Source: Branchiostoma floridae (lineage: Eukaryota; Chordata; Leptocardii; Amphioxiformes; Branchiostomatidae). From it: a DNA stretch of 64,000 bases. Below, piece after piece: positions 59,031 through 64,000 of the stretch. The DNA lies in NCBI RefSeq assembly GCF_000003815.2, contig NC_049997.1, positions 14,822,213 through 14,886,212 on the forward strand. The letters run 5' to 3'. Numbering within the stretch: the first letter of the stretch is position 1; every line of letters starts with the position of its first letter. The translations under genes and the position numbers were made by a program. The notes below the pieces were generated by a model. It was not told the origin of the DNA. It searched no databases and was given only the letters and a program-made list of their open reading frames with translations.

Positions 59031-61259
59031 CCATTTGGTTGAAATGAATGTGGAAATGGACACTTGCCAGTATGTAAAAAGGACGCAGAGTGCCGTAAAG
59101 TGGATAAAAGAAAATCTAAGCAACTGAAGTGCTAGTCATGCACCCACCCAGATGTACTGAAGAAGAAAACTGTGCGATGACGACAATTGAGAGTCTGGGG
59201 TTCGTGCTCTACCTACACTTACAGCATGCGTACACCATCTTTATGTCGTCTTGACGTACAAATCTTGTACGTGATGAGTACCCATGCTGGCATGATACAT
59301 GATATGGGTGTGGACTTTGGTCATAATGCGTTTTACCCAGCTTTTAGTACAGCTAGTGTATTACTCAACTTCGGTTGTGCTTTTGTGAAAATAGGATCGT
59401 ATAAAGCTTTGTGCCACCAGTATCCGGAGTACTTGATATGGTATTTCCTGTGAGCTAGCTGTACTTATGAGGTATTTTTCTCACATGCAAAGGGTGCTTA
59501 CTGTTGTATATTTCCTACTACTAAGTACTTGATACCATACTTCCTGTATTTTCAAGAGACAGGAACCTTTGAGCCTGTCTGAGCTTGACAGATCTAAGGG
59601 CTAGGAAATGTGTTATGTTTATTTCCTTCTAAAAAGCAACGTTCAAATCCGTATCTTTCATTGACATCTTACCCAACCATGCATATACTGAATTTCCCAT
59701 ACTTTCCTATAAGGTTTTAATGGGCCTCAAAGGAGGAACAAAATAAAGGATATGTAAAAGAAATTTAAGGGCATGTGCAATCATTTGTCAAAAAGGTCTA
59801 ATACTAAATCTTGAAATAGAATGGCCGATTTTCAAAGACGCTCCGAATTTTTGACTGCTAGATGAAAAACTGTCACCTAGTTTTAAAATGAACAGAATCT
59901 GATGCTTTCCAAGTTCTACATTTCAAATTTTCAAATCTATGACTGTTAGTAACTACCAGATGGAAAACGGCCATGTTGTTTTACAGTCTGCACATGTATT
60001 CTTCAATTGGATGTCATGGCGTTTTACCGAAGGGTCAAGAGAGTGCAGCAAGTTTGCATTACTGACACGGATGATTCAAACCGTAGAGAAGCCATGTGAG
60101 AACAGGCAATGTGTCTTAGCCTGCCAGGAGTGGAATTAGGTGGAAATCCCTTCATGATATGCTAGCTGCGTAGACAGTACCCCGTGCTATGTTTCCACGG
60201 GTGGGTGATCGGTACGAAATGTCAAAGTTGGGATAAGACCATTAGGGTACTGAAGCAAAGCCCTGAGACTGCTTCAAGACTGTGTACAGGTCCATAATGC
60301 TGAGGAGAATCATGGCCAACATTTGTAAACAAATACTGCATACTTCACTCCCTCCCTTTCCCTGTCACCATACAAAAATGGACTGTTCCATGCATGTATC
60401 AACCGTTTGCAGAAATCCCAAAGTTGTATATAATATTGTGCATGATTAGACTATCCCAACATCACTCCATTCCAAAATGAAATTTCCCAAATATGACCCC
60501 CCCATACAACAGTGGATTCTTCCAAAAATACCCCCAAGCAAAGTGGACTCTTCCAAGTTAACCCTCCTTTGTCTTCGATGTGCCTATCCACAAAGTTCTC
60601 ACCTACTAGAATGTGATTGGTGAGTTGGTAAACCTTCCTCCATGAATAAATCAGATTAGATAGATTGGCTGCAGCACCAACCCAATTGGGCAGTCACAGG
60701 AGACAAGATGAATGCAGTAGGCACACAGTCGGGATACATTTCATTAGTGGGGATCCAGTTCAGCACTGGAGTAATGGGTACACTTCTTCATTGGTCTTCA
60801 ATACTTCTTAGAACAAGCAGAGGATGATCCCTAACTGAACTCAACTTTGGTATTTGTGTTGATTTATGTTAAGGCTGGGATGAATGTTGAAACAAAGTTT
60901 ATGTAAGGTTATGAGACAAAACTGTCAATTGAGTCTTTTCAACATTTTGAAAATGAGTTATCTAGTAAATGTTTTCAAATGTAATCATCAATTTCTTTTT
61001 ATTCTATAACCTGGAACCAATAGATGGACAAAACAGTAATTTTAGTGTTTTTTGTTTTTTTTTTCATTGAATCCTTTTTTCAACATTACAACTTTTTAAA
61101 AGAAATTTGGAGTATCAAGCCATAAGTAACTCAATGGTCAAAAGATCTCATAGTCACATCTCCTTGAAATATTTAGAGTTTTGTAACACAACCATATCCG
61201 CTTCACACATTACATGTAGTACACATGTACATGCTCCACTCTGGGGCACATACTATCCT
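59031..61259. other. Non-coding stretch
   Basis: No gene, array or mobile element that I can support. Confidence 0.4.
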
Positions 61260-62165
61260 TGGGTTCTTTACAAACTTTTATTCATGCTCCAACTTCCATT
61301 TCCTGTCAACCTGCAGAGAATGCAGGCCAGCTGGACACCATATATCAACTATTCAATTTGTTGCCAAACACACACGCAAAGGCAGTTATGCCAAAGTTAA
61401 GATATCTACATATATATGGGTTCAAAATCATCTATAGTCCTTTCAATGCGTGACATTTTACAGGAAATATCTTTGGCTGCGAGACCCTGAAATGTAACTG
61501 GCACCATTACATATGGCAAACTAAACTGTTCAACAACTTGCTGCCAAGCACAAAGACATCATGACAAAAATAGAATCTTCTACTAGATCTAGACTGGTTC
61601 AAAATCACCTATCCTTCATTCAATACGTGACATTTCACAGGAAATGTTTTTGGCGGCAAGTTCCTGAAATGTAGCTGGCATGACTCCATGGCAAACTGAA
61701 CTGTTCAACAACTTGCTGCCAAGCACAAAGACATTGTGCCAGAAATAGAATCTTCTACTAGATCTAGACTGGTTCAAAATCATCTGTCCTTCTTTCAATG
61801 CTTGACATTTCACAGGAAATATCTTTGGCTGCGAGGCCTTGAAATGTAGCTGGCATGACTCCATGGCAAACTAAACTGTTCAACAACTTGCTGCCTAGCA
61901 CAAAGACATCATGCCAAAAACAAAATCTTCTTGACTAAGGTTCAAAATCATCTGTCCTTCTTTCAGCAAGTGACATTTCAAAGGAAATGATTTTGGCTGC
62001 AAGTTCCTGAAATGTAGCTGGCATGACTCCATGGCAAACTGAATTGTACAACAACTTGCTGACAAAAAAGGGCAGTTTTGCCTAAAGTAAAATCTCCTAT
62101 TTGGATTCAAAATCATCTATCTTCCTTTCAATATACCTGACATTTTACAGGGAAGGTTGATGGCT
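61260..62165. repeat. Tandem array A, about 168-176 bp, about five copies
   Basis: The anchor GTGACATTTTACAGG or a variant recurs at about 61450, 61627, 61802, 61970 and 62138. Units contain GAAATGTAGCTGGCATGACT, CAACAACTTGCTGCC and GGTTCAAAATCATCT. The first unit is diverged. Confidence 0.85.
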
Positions 62166-63190
62166 GCAAGCATCAGCAATGTAGCTGGCAAGATGCCAAA
62201 TTGAATACAGCAGCTAGAAGCATTTCATTACCGAACGGCGAGTCACTGACAAACACAGAGACTTATATAAGTTATGCTGAATCATGTAAAATCTTCTGGT
62301 GGGGTTCAACATCATCTATAATGTTCTGAAATTTTTAGGAAAAAGTCGTAGCTTCAACTCCTAGCAATGTATAGCTTGGCGATGCCACAGTCGACTCAGC
62401 AGCTAGAAGCATTTCATTACCGAACGGCAAGTCACTGACAAACACAGAGACTTCTATAAGTTATGCTGAATCATATAAAATCTTCTCGAGGGGTTCAACA
62501 TCATTTAATGTTCTGAAATCTATCAGGAAAAAGTCGTAGCTTCAACTCCTAGCAATGTATAGCTGGCACAATTCCATAGCCGACTCAGCAGCTAGAAGCA
62601 TTTTATTGTGAAGCAGCAAGTCACTGACAAACACAGAGACTTCTATAAGTTATGCTGCATCATATAAAATCTTCTTGAGGGGTTCAACATCATCTAATGT
62701 TCTGAAATCTATCAGGAAAAAGTCCTAGCTTCAACTCCTAGCAATGTATAGCTGGCACAATTCCATAGCCGACTCAGCAGCTAGAAGCATTTCAATACAA
62801 TACCAAGCGGCGACTCGCTGACAAACACATTCAAAGAATTCTATTAGTTATGCTGAATCATATAAAATCTTCTCGAGGGGTTCAACATCAGGTAAGGAAA
62901 TTTTTTAGGCAAAAGTCGTAGCTTCAAGTCCTAGCAATGTGTAGCTGGCACAATGCCACTGCCGACTCAGCAGCTAGAAGCATTTCATTACCAAGCGGCG
63001 ACTCGCTGACAAACACAGAGCCTTCTATGCTGAATCATATAAAATCTTCTCTAGGGGTTCAAAATCATGTTCTGAAATCTATCAGGACTGTCGTAGCTTC
63101 AAGTCCCTGCAATATATAGCTGGCGCGATGCCACAGACAACTCAGCAGCTGGAAGCATTTCATTACCAAACAAGGACTCTCTGACACGGG
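62166..63190. repeat. Tandem array B, about 189 bp x 6
   Basis: GCAGCTAGAAGCATTT or GCAGCTGGAAGCATTT recurs at about 62209, 62399, 62588, 62778, 62969 and 63144. Units share AAAATCTTCT, GGGTTCAACATCATCT and GCAATGTATAGCTGGCA with array A, so A and B are diverged forms of one repeat. The unit at the border carries A-type sequence on its left and B-type on its right. Confidence 0.85.
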
Positions 63191-64000
63191 TCCCTGTCGG
63201 AAAATGTCAGAGATAACCAATGTAGCCTGAAGGACAAGCGAACAGTTCCAGCCTTTTTCTCCCCATCAAGGACGAACCAGTGAACAGTGCGCTAACAAGC
63301 AGAATGCCAATGCTTTTGATCTCTGACGCACAGCATGTAAATCACCAGAGGGGCGTAGTTCGCCGGTTACCCCTCGAAAAAGGGAAAACCATGTGCCAGT
63401 CCGAACCAATCAGCGTCACATAGAGCACTGCTGGTGTGCAGTTGTAAAATTACAGACTTTTAGTAACTGACAATGTTGGGTCTGCTGTAGGGAATATATA
63501 GCAAAGTGGTATACATGACCTAGATCTATCATTTATCATCAGATATTTTCTCCTATGGATTTGGTGATGTTTTCTAAGACTTCTGATGTATTTTATTCAT
63601 AATTTGTCATGACAGGTTGACACAAACAGTCAAACCTTATCAACACACACACACAACAGATCACCAGGTGACAATTACTAGTCATTATTTGTATGAGAAA
63701 TTAACTGTTCTCCAACTGAGGCTAATTTTTGACAGAATCATTTGGTCTTCATCTACCTGACCTGAATATCCGTTTCTTGTGTTATTTCTTGTGTTATTTC
63801 TTGTGTTATTTATCACTGTGAATTCCTTACTATGTCTGTCCACTCGTTTTCCTGCCTAATGCAAGTTTGGATCCAGGCCAAGCCAACCTTGCTATCTTGG
63901 CCAGCAACCTTGGACCCAGGCCAACATCTTTTGCCTCAAATCCTGTCATCTTCGAATAACTGTGGACACACACCAAGACAAACAAACACATTCCTCCGTT
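63191..64000. other. Non-coding stretch to the window end
   Basis: No gene seen. A 12-bp unit, TTTCTTGTGTTA, is repeated three times at 63773-63808, and a short CA run lies at about 63643-63656. Confidence 0.45.

Overview
This window looks like nuclear DNA of a lancelet (amphioxus, Branchiostoma type). It is AT-rich and gene-poor, with long non-coding stretches, many short tandem arrays, SINE- and MITE-like elements and one assembly gap (8760-8910). The octamer TACATGTA is strikingly common. I see no operons, ribosome binding sites or CRISPR arrays. The species call is an inference from this texture and from the one clear gene, which is closest to chordate LRRC4/NGL proteins.

Only one gene is certain. 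At 40688-42574 (+) an uninterrupted 628-codon reading frame encodes a cell-surface protein with a signal peptide, LRRNT, about nine LRRs, LRRCT, one Ig domain, a transmembrane helix and a cytoplasmic tail ending in the PDZ ligand ETQL. This is the architecture of the netrin-G ligands, which are synaptic adhesion molecules anchored to PSD-95-type scaffolds. Two weaker coding signals are a possible 5' end of a type II membrane protein with a 14-nt microexon (12843-13259, with an in-frame TAG) and an isolated 49-nt exon-like segment (30041-30089).

Layout: 1-9 kb is non-coding with two copies of a SINE-like element and a MITE. 9-12 kb holds 147-bp and 123-bp tandem arrays. 12.6-13.3 kb is a GC-richer patch with the possible gene 5' end. 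17 kb has a 61-bp array. 20-30 kb has a LINE tail, a TIR element, hAT-like MITEs and duplications. 35 kb has a tRNA-type SINE. 38.6-42.6 kb is the LRRC4-like locus. 43.7-47 kb has two hAT-like MITEs and a 145-bp array. 50-52.4 kb has a foldback element and a 170-bp array. 56.6-57.3 kb has a 39-bp array. 61.2-63.2 kb has a two-part array.

The most interesting signal is recurrence of the RE1/NRSE motif, the binding site of the neuronal-gene repressor REST/NRSF. It occurs in all 17 units of the 39-bp array, in the units of the unrelated 61-bp array, and as single sites, two of them about 2 kb upstream of the neuronal-type LRR gene. Whether this is regulatory or the footprint of an old dispersed repeat cannot be settled from the sequence alone.
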